NCBI GenBank assembly: GCA_005877305.1
Contig: VBPW01000014.1
Coordinates: forward strand, 1-33,093
Length of the DNA: 33,093 nt
Source: Nitrososphaerota archaeon
GTDB lineage: Archaea > Thermoproteota > Nitrososphaeria > Nitrososphaerales > Nitrosopumilaceae
Direction of reading: 5' to 3'
Below are positions 1 through 7,659 of this stretch, in pieces. The notes under the pieces are model-generated. The model was not told where the DNA came from. It ran no database searches and saw only the letters and a program-made list of their open reading frames with translations. The position numbers and the translations under genes were made by a program. The stretch's first letter is position 1. Each line of letters starts with the position of its first letter.

Positions 1-798
1 TTTATCCATAGAAAAAGAGTGTTCATTTGTAGGAAACTTGCCTGAAACTACATCATTTTTGTAAGATTCAACAGCATTTACAATTTCGCCAGAAAGCTCA
101 AGATATCTTTTAGCAAACTTTGGTTTTATTTTTTCATACAATCCTAACACATCATGAATCACAAGGACCTGACCATCACAATCTGGTCCAGAACCGATCC
201 CTATTGTTGGAATGTTGATAGAATTTGAAATAATCTTTGATACTTCTTTTGTAACCATCTCCAAAGCAATGCTAAAGGCTCCAGCCTCTTCTAGTGCTTT
301 TGCAGACTCGATTAGCTTTAGTGCAGCATCTCTTGTCTTTGCCTGAACTCTGTAGCCTTCCTGCAGGGTGGTAGTTTGAGGCTGAAATCCAATATGGCCC
401 ATTACAGGTATACCGACTTCGACTATCGCTCTTACAGTATCTTTTACCTCAAGACCACCTTCTAGCTTGACAGCATCTGCTCCTGCCTTGATTAACCTAC
501 CAGAGTTTTCTATTGCCTGAGATTTACTTGCTTGGTATGACATGAAAGGAAGATCCGCTACAACCATTGCATTTTGTCTTCCTCTTGCAACAGCTTCTGT
601 AAAAAAACACATCTGCTCCATTGTGACTGGAATTGTATTTTCATAACCTAGCATCACCATTCCACCACTGTCTCCAACAAGTAAAATGTCAACACCTGCC
701 TTGTCACAAAGTTGTGCTGTGGTATAATCATATGAAGTAAGTACAGTTATTTTTTTAGAATTTTTCATTGACAGAATATCTCTTACAGATTTAGACAT
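1..798 (-). CDS. panB: 3-methyl-2-oxobutanoate hydroxymethyltransferase (ketopantoate hydroxymethyltransferase), 3' end cut by window
   Basis: PanB transfers a hydroxymethyl group from methylene-tetrahydrofolate to 2-oxoisovalerate to make ketopantoate, the first committed step to pantothenate and CoA. Reading the minus strand from ATG 798 gives an uninterrupted 266 codons to base 1, with no stop inside the window. The usual family length is about 260-280 residues, so only a few residues are missing. Visible family motifs are LTSYDYTTAQLCDKAG, the metal-site LLVGDS, GHIGFQPQ, and IGIGSGPDCDGQVLV near the C-terminus. Its start overlaps the stop of the upstream ligase gene by 8 nt, so the two are probably translationally coupled. 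Together with the next two genes it forms an archaeal pantothenate/CoA operon. Identification is secure; only the end is unseen. Confidence 0.95.
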   Translation of the reverse strand, partial: MSKSVRDILSMKNSKKITVLTSYDYTTAQLCDKAGVDILLVGDSGGMVMLGYENTIPVTMEQMCFFTEAVARGRQNAMVVADLPFMSYQASKSQAIENSGRLIKAGADAVKLEGGLEVKDTVRAIVEVGIPVMGHIGFQPQTTTLQEGYRVQAKTRDAALKLIESAKALEEAGAFSIALEMVTKEVSKIISNSINIPTIGIGSGPDCDGQVLVIHDVLGLYEKIKPKFAKRYLELSGEIVNAVESYKNDVVSGKFPTNEHSFSMDK

Positions 799-1537
799 GA
801 GCCATTCTCCGAAGATTTTTTTTCACTAGATTAATTGAATGTGCCAAGTTTTTCTTGTTGTCAAATTTAATTTTTGAAAGATTTTTTTTCTTTGCAAATT
901 TTTTAGAAATATCAACTAGAATTTTCATTCCACGTATTACATTATCTACAATGGTAATGTCAGCTGTCTGTGCAGTTCTCGAAAGTGGATTTAGATCAAA
1001 CGTGATTACTTTTTTTCCAAATTTTTTTAATGCAATTGTTCTGTCTCCATCTTCAAGTGGTACTAAAACAACATCGGCAGAAAATATTCCACGTTTGTCA
1101 GCAACTCTTCTTGCACTATCTAGCTTTGGAATTGTTTTGTAATACTTGGATTCAAGTCCTAAGATCTCCTTTGCGCCATTTTTTTTCAATGTTTTTGCAA
1201 TGTTTCTCTTTCTTTTTTCATTTGTATAGAACAAATTAACTTCGATTTTTGCATTAACTATCTTTGCAAGCTGAACAATTTCTTTTGGACAGAGGGCAGC
1301 AAAATTCCCATTTACTGATATGACAGGTGCTTTTGCTAAAATGAGAGCCACAGAAGCAGCTTTTATGGCCCTAAGAGCGTATTTTGAGGTCTTTTCACCT
1401 ATGAGATAATCAAATGTCTCACCTCTTCCATGAGCCAAAAGACCCTCTTCTACTAAAAGACCTGATTTGTAACCAGAAACTAGCTTTTCTCTGATATGTA
1501 GGGATGCAGCCCTAGGATGTGATTTTGGAATTAACAC
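791..1537 (-). CDS. 4-phosphopantoate--beta-alanine ligase (archaeal phosphopantothenate synthetase)
   Basis: This is the archaeal enzyme that joins 4-phosphopantoate and beta-alanine with ATP to give 4'-phosphopantothenate, replacing bacterial PanC plus PanK (family COG1701). The 248-residue length matches the family. Recognisable blocks are the N-terminal IPKSHPRAASL, GLLVEEGLLAHGRGE near residues 27-41, NGNFAALCP around residue 76, and the C-terminal VPLEDGDRT and NPLSRTAQTADI. The start is GTG (1537-1535); its G is also the last base of the upstream kinase's TAG stop, a 1-nt overlap. Position between pantoate kinase and panB is the expected archaeal pathway context and supports the assignment strongly. 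Confidence 0.93.
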   Translation of the reverse strand: MLIPKSHPRAASLHIREKLVSGYKSGLLVEEGLLAHGRGETFDYLIGEKTSKYALRAIKAASVALILAKAPVISVNGNFAALCPKEIVQLAKIVNAKIEVNLFYTNEKRKRNIAKTLKKNGAKEILGLESKYYKTIPKLDSARRVADKRGIFSADVVLVPLEDGDRTIALKKFGKKVITFDLNPLSRTAQTADITIVDNVIRGMKILVDISKKFAKKKNLSKIKFDNKKNLAHSINLVKKNLRRMAHV

Positions 1538-2424
1538 TAGGAAACTCTGGCCCCACTAGTATCAATACTTGATTTTATCACAATACCGTCGTCATATTTT
1601 TTCAAAATTTCCATCACTTGATCTTCTTTTGATTTTGGAACCAGAGTAAAGATAGTTTCTCCAAACATGGCAACACCGCACTTGAAACCATTGTTTTGAA
1701 GATCTTCAATTACCGCATACATCTTTGGTGTTATAACACTAACATACTTTGCAAATTCCAAAGACATGTCTAAAAATTCCTGATAGTCTCTTGATTTGAT
1801 TAGCTTGTCTACCATCTTGCCACCAAGACCATTTATTTTTGATAAATCATTTTTGAGAATTTTTTTAGTTGAAATAGGTGAAAAACAAATAACAATAGCT
1901 GAAGAATCTGTGCGAATCTTTCTTAATGATCCAATGCCGGGAGCACCGTACTTTGTTCTAATTTCAAAACCGCCATGATATGAGGACAGAACAGTTCCAA
2001 GACCAGTCTTGCAAAAAATTTCTGCTCTGTGAGCTACCTGTCCAATCTGGGTTCTAGAAAGATTTGTCTGCAATGCCTTGTTTAATGCAAACGCCAAACT
2101 TAGTGCAACAGCACCACTTGAGCCAAGCCCATAACCAACTGGAATCTCTATGTGATGCTCTACATCTACAAAGTAATTTTCTTTTATAATCTTGAAAAAT
2201 TCTTCAATTACAAATTCAGAGACTTGCGTATTGTCTGATTGATAACCAATTACTTTGATCTTAAAACTAGGTTTTTCAGAGCTTGAAACTTGGACACGTG
2301 TAGTAACACCTTCCTTTATACAAAATCCAGCCCCAATAGAACCTTGAAGCTCAGGCCTTTTCTCCTGTATCTCGGCTTTGAAAAAACCAGTGATGTGACC
2401 TGGACAGAAGGCTACTGCCTGCAT
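1537..2424 (-). CDS. Pantoate kinase (GHMP kinase family)
   Basis: Archaeal pantoate kinase phosphorylates pantoate to 4-phosphopantoate, the substrate of the next enzyme in this operon. The 295-residue protein begins with the family-typical AVAFCPGHITGFF and has the GHMP ATP-binding loop PVGYGLGSSGAVALSLAFAL at about residues 96-115, followed by GLGTVLSSYHGGFEIR and the late SSIDTSGARV. The start is ATG 2424-2422. On the minus strand a TATA-like element (2444-2456) lies about 26 nt upstream, which fits a leaderless mRNA and makes this the first gene of the CoA operon. The family is clear (COG1829). GHMP kinases are related to one another, but the neighbouring ligase decides for pantoate as the substrate. 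Confidence 0.93.
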   Translation of the reverse strand: MQAVAFCPGHITGFFKAEIQEKRPELQGSIGAGFCIKEGVTTRVQVSSSEKPSFKIKVIGYQSDNTQVSEFVIEEFFKIIKENYFVDVEHHIEIPVGYGLGSSGAVALSLAFALNKALQTNLSRTQIGQVAHRAEIFCKTGLGTVLSSYHGGFEIRTKYGAPGIGSLRKIRTDSSAIVICFSPISTKKILKNDLSKINGLGGKMVDKLIKSRDYQEFLDMSLEFAKYVSVITPKMYAVIEDLQNNGFKCGVAMFGETIFTLVPKSKEDQVMEILKKYDDGIVIKSSIDTSGARVS

Positions 2425-2443
2425 AAAGAAATTTAAACTCGAG

Positions 2444-2477
2444 TAAAATATAAAAATGACGATTAAATTATTTAAAT
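2444..2477. promoter_or_regulatory. Divergent promoter region for the CoA operon (minus) and AbrB-PhoU gene (plus)
   Basis: The stretch between the two divergent genes is almost pure A/T and holds two TATA-like boxes. On the minus strand the box at 2444-2456 lies about 26 nt before pantoate kinase ATG 2424. On the plus strand TTATTTAAAT (2468-2477) and GATTAAATTA (2461-2470) lie 15-35 nt before the candidate starts at 2487 and 2499. The spacing is that of archaeal TATA-TSS distances with leaderless starts. Inferred from sequence only. Confidence 0.6.
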
Positions 2478-2486
2478 TGATTTAAA

Positions 2487-3464
2487 CTGACTAAATTCAT
2501 TCGGCGCCTGCAAAAAATTGGCAGTAGTATTCTGGTTTCATTACCAAAAGAATGGATCGAGGCAAACAAGCTAGAAAAAAGTGACGAAGTTGAGATAGAA
2601 ACCGGTTCAAACAGTCTGTCAATTACTCCTTCTGAAGATAGCAGACCACCAAAAGAAGTAACCATATCATATCCTGTTTCAAAAGGAGAAAATATTATCG
2701 CGGATATCACAGGTGCCTATCTTCTTGGATATGATATAATCAAGATCAAAGGTAAATCAACCATATCAATTGAAGATAGAGAAAAGATCCGAACATCAAT
2801 GCGCAGATTGGTTGGCATGGAAATTGTTGACGAAGATTCATCAAATATAAATGTGCATTTTTTATTGGATGCAACAACACTTAGTCCAGAAAAAATTCTA
2901 AAACGCATGAGCTCAATTGCACTTGGAATGTTTCGTGACACACTAAACACACTGACATCTGTTGACAAAACTGTACTGCAAACAATGCCAAACCGAGATG
3001 ACGAAATAGATAGACAATATTTTTTGCTTGTAAGATTGATTCGAAGCACAATGGTTGACAAAAAACTTGCAAACGCACTAAATCTTGAAAACATTGATAT
3101 TTTAGATTACAGAATTGCCGCAAACTTACTTGAGGCTGCAGGGGATACAATAGTAGAGCTTGCAAATTCACTTACAGATCTCTCTCTAATGCCAGCTGAT
3201 TTCAAAAAGATTTATGATGTCTCAAAAGATATTGAGAAGATTCATGAAAAATCAATTGAGGCATTCATAAACCATAACAGGTCACTTGCTATTGAGGCCA
3301 TAACACTACATAGAAACTATCATAAAAAAATTTCAGATATACGTACCTTACTTGAAACAAAAAAACAGACGTCAATTGACCTATTTGATGTTGTTTACTC
3401 CTTTGATAGGATTGCACGCTGTTGGAACGATATAGCTGATCTTGTAAAGCCAGTCTACACGTAA
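2487..3464 (+). CDS. AbrB/SpoVT-PhoU fusion: phosphate-uptake-type regulator
   Basis: PhoU-like proteins regulate phosphate transport; archaeal versions often carry an N-terminal AbrB/SpoVT-type DNA-binding fold. Open reading continues upstream of ATG 2799 to a TGA at 2478. The encoded extension contains RRLQKIGSSILVSLPKEW, the classic swapped-hairpin start of such regulators, so the gene must begin well before 2799. No in-frame ATG, GTG or TTG exists in the extension. CTG 2487 (reading M-TKFIRRLQKIG) or ATT 2499 are the likely starts. From CTG the protein is about 325 residues: DNA-binding domain about 1-50, then a linker and two PhoU-like helical repeats (roughly 100-320). It is divergent from the CoA operon with a shared promoter zone. 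Family assignment is good; the start and target genes are inferred. Confidence 0.82.
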   Translation: MTKFIRRLQKIGSSILVSLPKEWIEANKLEKSDEVEIETGSNSLSITPSEDSRPPKEVTISYPVSKGENIIADITGAYLLGYDIIKIKGKSTISIEDREKIRTSMRRLVGMEIVDEDSSNINVHFLLDATTLSPEKILKRMSSIALGMFRDTLNTLTSVDKTVLQTMPNRDDEIDRQYFLLVRLIRSTMVDKKLANALNLENIDILDYRIAANLLEAAGDTIVELANSLTDLSLMPADFKKIYDVSKDIEKIHEKSIEAFINHNRSLAIEAITLHRNYHKKISDIRTLLETKKQTSIDLFDVVYSFDRIARCWNDIADLVKPVYT

Positions 3465-3573
3465 TTGAAAACTATTTCAACAATGGGTCTGAAATTAAAC
3501 AAAAATGGTAGCGAATCTTATAATAATGAAACCAAAACTTATATCAACAAAATTGTAGAAAGATTCTCAGACG

Positions 3574-4103
3574 TTGACAAAACCAAAAATTCTGGCATTT
3601 GCAGGTAGTACTCGTAGTGACTCGTTTAATAAAAAATTAATCAAAATTGCTGTTGATGGAGCAATAGATGTAGGTGTAGAGGTTACCTTCACTGATCTTC
3701 GTGATTTTCCGATGCCACTTTATGATGGTGATTTAGAACAACGGGAAGGACTTCCTGCTAATACACGCAAGCTTAAGGATCTAATGTTAACACATCAAGG
3801 ATTTCTCATTTCTTCACCAGAATACAATAGCTCTATTTCTGGAGTTCTCAAAAACACGATTGATTGGACAACAAGACAAACCGAGGGCGAAAGTCCTTTA
3901 GCTTGTTACAAAGGTAAGATATCAGGTTTGATGAGTGCTTCTCCTGGTGGATTGGGCGGTCTTAGAGGCTTGGTCAGGTAGCCATAGCAAAAGCTCATGA
4001 GGCCTTTAACTCTGATGGAACACTGAAAAATAAAACACAAGAAGAACAAGTAAAAAATATTGGTGCAAGTGTAGCTAAAATATTGATGAAATTAAATTCC
4101 TAA
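3574..4103 (+). pseudogene. NADPH-dependent FMN reductase (flavodoxin-like), broken by a short internal deletion and frameshift
   Basis: The first part (TTG 3574 to TAG 3981) encodes a typical NADPH-dependent FMN reductase fold: PKILAFAGSTRSDSFNKKL (phosphate loop), DFPMPLYDGD, and the flavin-contact SSPEYNSSISGVLKNTIDW. It ends abruptly after GGLGGLRGLV with R-stop. In another frame, 3975-4103 continues with the normal family C-terminus, QVAIAKAHEAFNSDGTLK and a final helix ending at TAA 4103. Family members usually have about 15-20 residues between GLV and the QVA segment, which are missing here. The simplest reading is a deletion of about 50 nt that also shifted frame. A metagenome assembly error would look the same. 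The truncated protein lacks the last strand and helix and is unlikely to be stable. Confidence 0.75.
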
Positions 4104-4137
4104 AAAACTATACAAGCAAAGAAATGTTTGTGATAGT

Positions 4138-4257
4138 ATGATCTTTGGACTATGCCCATTATGCAAATTACATCGATATCTTACTGCATATGATTTCAAA
4201 AATACAGGAAAGAAAATTTGGATTTGTGAGGACTGTATGATAACACTAACGAGTTGA
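4138..4257 (+). CDS. 39-residue CxxC/CxxC zinc-finger-like microprotein
   Basis: A short reading frame from ATG 4138 to TGA 4255-4257 encodes 39 residues with CPLC near residue 6 and CEDC near residue 30, separated by about 20 residues rich in basic and aromatic amino acids. Two CxxC knuckles at this distance are the layout of a small zinc ribbon. It lies 34 nt after the end of the broken FMN reductase, on the same strand. There is no strong Shine-Dalgarno; a GTGATAG lies just before the start. I do not recognise a family and give no function. Spacing and composition of the cysteines are the only support. Confidence 0.45.
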   Translation: MIFGLCPLCKLHRYLTAYDFKNTGKKIWICEDCMITLTS

Positions 4258-4294
4258 ATAGATTTTCTTACTAGAACAAACTGGTATTTATTGA

Positions 4295-4846
4295 TTAACG
4301 CTCTGGGCGAGGTTGTATAAACAGTGTGAGATTCTTACTATCTATGGCATTACCCATTTGTGCAGAAACCAGAACAGAGTACGTACCTATAAGAGAGTTA
4401 TCAGGAATTCTAAATTCTTGATAATAATAACCGTGATCATCTGTAACTCCTGTAAACGACTTTACTAAAACCCCGTTGGGATCTAAAATCTGAACGGCTA
4501 CTTTGGCATTAGGAATAAATCCATAGTATTGATCAAAATTACCAGAAGGATTCTGATTAGCGTAGTAAACTTTGGCATTTATGAAAAATGAATATCCAAT
4601 TCTGACATGATCCGAGTATTTTGTTACTAGAATTATTTTTGTAACAGGTACATTTTTTGTAATGCCAACTGTTTTACCAGTAGCTAATGCTTGATTCTTA
4701 TGGTACTGAGTCTGTTTTTGTATAAATGTACTATCTCCTTGTAATTTGTGATTGCTGCTAGACTGGATTTTAGAATATGCAGCGGGTAACGATATCGTCA
4801 GCATGATTCCTATTACTAAAACGATTAAAAGAAAACCTAGTTTCAT
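4295..4846 (-). CDS. Exported protein with an Ig-like (MG2/carboxypeptidase-regulatory-like) beta domain
   Basis: The 183-residue product starts with a clear signal peptide or anchor (FLLIVLVIGIMLTISLPAAYS, residues about 5-25). The C-terminal half (about 75-180) reads as a beta-sandwich: PNAKVAVQILDPNGVLVKSF, then GVTDDHGYYYQEFRIP and GTYSVLVSAQMG. That is the usual pattern of MG2-type or cna-B-like domains found in archaeal surface proteins. The start is ATG 4846, and an A/T-rich TATA-like stretch precedes it. It is probably held in or outside the pseudo-periplasm. The gene is convergent with the upstream microprotein and co-directional with the DUF1059 gene. Function unknown. Confidence 0.75.
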   Translation of the reverse strand: MKLGFLLIVLVIGIMLTISLPAAYSKIQSSSNHKLQGDSTFIQKQTQYHKNQALATGKTVGITKNVPVTKIILVTKYSDHVRIGYSFFINAKVYYANQNPSGNFDQYYGFIPNAKVAVQILDPNGVLVKSFTGVTDDHGYYYQEFRIPDNSLIGTYSVLVSAQMGNAIDSKNLTLFIQPRPER

Positions 4847-4905
4847 TAATATTTATACGCTAATCTAGAATAAATGTAGTAGCTTTGTTTTGATAAAACA
4901 AATTC

Positions 4906-5160
4906 TCAAAACAAAGACTTGTGAATATGAGATCTGATCTTCTCCTTCATCTCTGGAGTCATGTCTTCTGGTTTCATTCCATGGTCTTTCATGGCATGTT
5001 CAGCAGCCTTTTGCATAATCTCATCTTCTGTCTTACCTTTTGCGACAAATTTGCAGTCAAATCCAGCATCTTTGCACTTTAATTTTAGCATAGGATGCTT
5101 TGTGCATAAGACATCTTTAAAGTTGTAGTATGTATTTTGTGTATCTACAATATTGGACAT
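4906..5160 (-). CDS. DUF1059-family small protein
   Basis: The 84-residue cytosolic protein matches the DUF1059 pattern: an early Cys (LKCKDAGFDCKFVAKGKT), an acidic TEDEIMQKAAEHAMKDHG helix with the conserved HA...HG, then a charged C-terminal helix. Family members are small and of unknown function, common in archaea and actinobacteria. The version here has an N-terminal extension of about 25 residues containing another Cys. The start is ATG 5160, divergent from the FN3 gene at 5276 with 115 nt between them. Family call is good; the role is unknown. Confidence 0.8.
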   Translation of the reverse strand: MSNIVDTQNTYYNFKDVLCTKHPMLKLKCKDAGFDCKFVAKGKTEDEIMQKAAEHAMKDHGMKPEDMTPEMKEKIRSHIHKSLF

Positions 5161-5251
5161 ATTTCAGTTGATTCTACTTTACATCTAGTTCTAATGGATT
5201 TTTTCAAAATTTATCAAAAGAATATGTATTAAGAACAAAAGATATGATCAA

Positions 5252-5261
5252 TTTATTTAAA
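5252..5261 (+). promoter_or_regulatory. TATA-like box of the FN3 surface-protein gene
   Basis: TTTATTTAAA lies about 20-24 nt before ATG 5276. This is archaeal TATA spacing for a leaderless or nearly leaderless transcript. Confidence 0.5.
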
Positions 5262-5275
5262 ACCTCCTAAAATAC

Positions 5276-6922
5276 ATGATAATGAAATTTAATCAATTTC
5301 TTGTTCTTGTAGCTGTGTCTATTGTTATAATTGGAATTTGGGCAATTGCACCAAGTTCTGCACAAGCAAAAACACCAATACCAACAATTACGCCAACAGA
5401 GCTAACTGCAACAGCAGTCTCTCCGACTCAGATCAATCTTTCATGGAATGCACCAACACAAAACTATGGAAAAACAATTATTGGTTACAAAATCGAACAG
5501 ATGTTAAGCACTGGTGCATTTTATACAATAATAGAAAACACTGGCAGTATAATTACGATACATTCTATGACAGGATTAATGACTGGCACTACCTACGCTT
5601 ATAGAGTTTCAGCAGTCTACTCTGATTATGCCACCACTGATCCATCAAACGCAGCATCTGCAACTCCAACTCCAACATCAGTACCTCCACCAACACCATC
5701 ACCTTCCTCACCAATCACAAATGTAAAATTTGACTTTACACCATCAGATGGAACCACATTAACAGCTGTAATAATAACACAAAACGATTATCAAATATTA
5801 CAATACAAAAAAGATTCTAGAAGTATAATTTCTAATGCAGTACCAACCACAGAAACAATAACTAATGATCTAAATGGTGTTATTGCATACCAGAATAATC
5901 ATTTAAGCCCACCAACAATACCTGGACCACTTGTTGCAAAAGCAGTCTCTCCTACTCAGATCACACTCTCTTGGCTTCCACCAATAGAGAACTACCTGCA
6001 AAATATAGTTGGTTACAAAATTGAATGGAAACGAGCCCCAGGTGATTATGTAATAATAGATGATAACACTCATAATGATACAAAAAAATATTCAATCGTA
6101 GGACTGACAACTGGCACTTATACTTACAGGGTCTCAACAATTTACTCTGATCATACTACTAGTAATCCATCAAACGAAGCTTCTGCCATCATTCTACCAT
6201 CACAGCCAGCACAACCCACAACTCCATCACAGACTGTACCACCATCAACATCTCCACCATCAACTACAACACAGCAACCTGTGACAAATATAAAATTTGA
6301 CTTTACACCGTCTGATGGAACCACATTAACAGCTGCCATCTTAACACAAAGTGATTATCAGCAACTTATAGTCATTAAAGATCCTAGAAGTATAATTTCT
6401 AATGTCACACAAACAACAAATACTATAAACAATGATCTGTCTGGTCTTCTTAGATATCAGACAATTCATTCTAAAGAAACTATACCTCCACAACAGACAT
6501 CCAACTACACTCCGCCAGCTCCAAAAAACACCGCTGGTTTAGATAATAAACTAGTAGACGGTGTGATTACAGCAGTAGTAGCATCAGGAGCAATATCTAT
6601 AATCACTTGGTTTGTTAGAACAAAAATTGCAAAAAAAATAGCAAAAGAGTACTATTTTACATTGGAAAAGTTCATTGAGGATGAGATTCTGCATATAAGA
6701 ATTAGAAACAGCGGTCAAACAATAGAAGACTGTATTATCTTATGTGGGGAAGTGGCATGTGTTTGGACTGATACAAAAATAGATAAACCAAGACACGCCT
6801 ATGAGGGTAGTATTTCGGTTGTAAGGTTGCCTGACGGATATGAAAATAATTCGTTGATTAGTGTTAAGAGCGGCAAGAAAGTATTAAAAAAGGTCCAGCT
6901 TGATGACATGGCTCATGGCTAG
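5276..6922 (+). CDS. Membrane-anchored surface protein with two FN3 domains and duplicated linker modules
   Basis: The 548-residue protein has a signal peptide (residues about 5-31, ending SSAQA). Two copies of a two-part unit follow: a fibronectin type III domain (about 38-130 and 213-303, each with AVSPTQI, LSW and TGTTYAYRVS-like motifs), a Pro/Thr/Ser-rich linker, and a module of about 60 residues starting KFDFTPSDGTTLTA (about 147 and 337). One transmembrane helix (about 428-447) follows, then a folded domain of about 100 residues containing a pair of cysteines (CIILCGEVAC). FN3 domains mediate adhesion or carbohydrate and protein contacts. The nucleotide similarity between the copies (5405-5445 with 5933-5975; 5720-5792 with 6288-6360) shows a fairly recent tandem duplication. 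The exact ligand is unknown. Confidence 0.85.
   Translation: MIMKFNQFLVLVAVSIVIIGIWAIAPSSAQAKTPIPTITPTELTATAVSPTQINLSWNAPTQNYGKTIIGYKIEQMLSTGAFYTIIENTGSIITIHSMTGLMTGTTYAYRVSAVYSDYATTDPSNAASATPTPTSVPPPTPSPSSPITNVKFDFTPSDGTTLTAVIITQNDYQILQYKKDSRSIISNAVPTTETITNDLNGVIAYQNNHLSPPTIPGPLVAKAVSPTQITLSWLPPIENYLQNIVGYKIEWKRAPGDYVIIDDNTHNDTKKYSIVGLTTGTYTYRVSTIYSDHTTSNPSNEASAIILPSQPAQPTTPSQTVPPSTSPPSTTTQQPVTNIKFDFTPSDGTTLTAAILTQSDYQQLIVIKDPRSIISNVTQTTNTINNDLSGLLRYQTIHSKETIPPQQTSNYTPPAPKNTAGLDNKLVDGVITAVVASGAISIITWFVRTKIAKKIAKEYYFTLEKFIEDEILHIRIRNSGQTIEDCIILCGEVACVWTDTKIDKPRHAYEGSISVVRLPDGYENNSLISVKSGKKVLKKVQLDDMAHG
5405..6360 (+). repeat. Internal tandem duplication of the FN3-plus-module unit
   Basis: Two units lie about 530-570 nt apart within the surface-protein gene. 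GCAGTCTCTCC occurs at the start of each FN3 domain (near 5413 and 5941). TTTGACTTTACACC, followed by near-identical sequence, opens each following module (near 5729 and 6297). Conservation at the nucleotide level suggests recent duplication or gene conversion. Confidence 0.7.
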
Positions 6923-6962
6923 AAATATGTGAAATTAGTAAAAATTAAAAAAAATTGGGTTT

Positions 6963-7634
6963 TCATGCGTTTCTGTTCAGCTTTCCATCTTTGTTGAATA
7001 AGCCCTGAACTTTTGCATCTGCAAGATGGTATTTGACGTTCAGGTTACTGTTGATGCTTACTAGTTGATTTTTGTGGATCGAAGCTTCGTTATTGTATGC
7101 CTGCAAAGCTTCTTCCATAGTGCCACCATTTTTAAGCACCCTGTTCATCGCATCTTTCCCATTCTGAACTTTTGCTTGCATGAAGTTAAATTGCTCCCAG
7201 AAAAGATTCTGCGCAGAATTATCTACATGCGTTACAAATACTGCGTATGCATTTTTGGGTGTAGCTAGATTATTTCCGTTGTTCATGCCGGCAAGGTCCA
7301 CTTGCAAGTGTTCGCTTGCAATTCTGCGTTGTTCTTCTATGAACTTGTTTTGTTGATCTACCAACTGTTGTTTGAGTTGCATTGCAGCATATCGTTGCTT
7401 GAATATTTCTATGTTTTGAAGAATTTTCATTGCTGTGGGGTCATTCTTTATGTTATCGCTTGCCAATATTGTATTGGTATCACTTGTTCCTGTTTCTGCC
7501 CACGCAAAGCCAAAATTAGTTACAACGATTAGCGCTGCTAAAACGCCTGCAAAAACGCAGATTTGAGATCTCTTATTTATTTTCTTACCTTTGTCAGTAG
7601 TTTGAAATTCTCTCTTTTCCATGTTTCCAATCAT
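6963..7634 (-). CDS. Exported helical protein of unknown function, downstream of the hammerhead ribozyme
   Basis: The 223-residue protein has a basic N-terminus (KKINKR), a hydrophobic stretch (VFAGVLAALIVVTNFGFA, about 28-45) and a likely signal-peptidase site after AWA. It is therefore exported or anchored. The mature part is helical: a Gln/Lys-rich coiled-coil-like segment (about 75-110, QRYAAMQLKQQLVDQQNKF), then further helices rich in Asn, Gln and Ala. I recognise no family; it looks lineage-specific. ATG 7634 is favoured over ATG 7622 because GGGGGTGA (7651-7644) sits 9 nt before it. Such a strong Shine-Dalgarno is unusual in this window, where many genes look leaderless. It fits a message produced by processing at the ribozyme site at 7664/7663. 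The 3' end is convergent with the FN3 gene. Confidence 0.8.
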   Translation of the reverse strand: MIGNMEKREFQTTDKGKKINKRSQICVFAGVLAALIVVTNFGFAWAETGTSDTNTILASDNIKNDPTAMKILQNIEIFKQRYAAMQLKQQLVDQQNKFIEEQRRIASEHLQVDLAGMNNGNNLATPKNAYAVFVTHVDNSAQNLFWEQFNFMQAKVQNGKDAMNRVLKNGGTMEEALQAYNNEASIHKNQLVSINSNLNVKYHLADAKVQGLFNKDGKLNRNA

Positions 7635-7643
7635 TCTCTATTT

Positions 7644-7651
7644 TCACCCCC
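7644..7651 (-). promoter_or_regulatory. Strong Shine-Dalgarno for the exported helical protein; can pair with the ribozyme's 5' strand
   Basis: On the minus strand GGGGGUGA spans 7651-7644, 9 nt before ATG 7634, and contains the archaeal anti-16S core GGUGA. The sequence AUCCCC (7712-7707), which is stem I plus C3 of the ribozyme, can form six pairs with GGGGGU (7651-7646), one of them U-G. Ribosome binding and ribozyme folding could therefore compete. The pairing is seen in the sequence; the regulation is inferred. Confidence 0.6.
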
Positions 7652-7659
7652 TTGATTTC

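Noticed and set aside
3574-4103. Programmed frameshifting in the FMN reductase gene
   Set aside because: A frameshift alone would not explain the missing conserved segment of about 15-20 residues, and no slippery run is present at 3965-3980.
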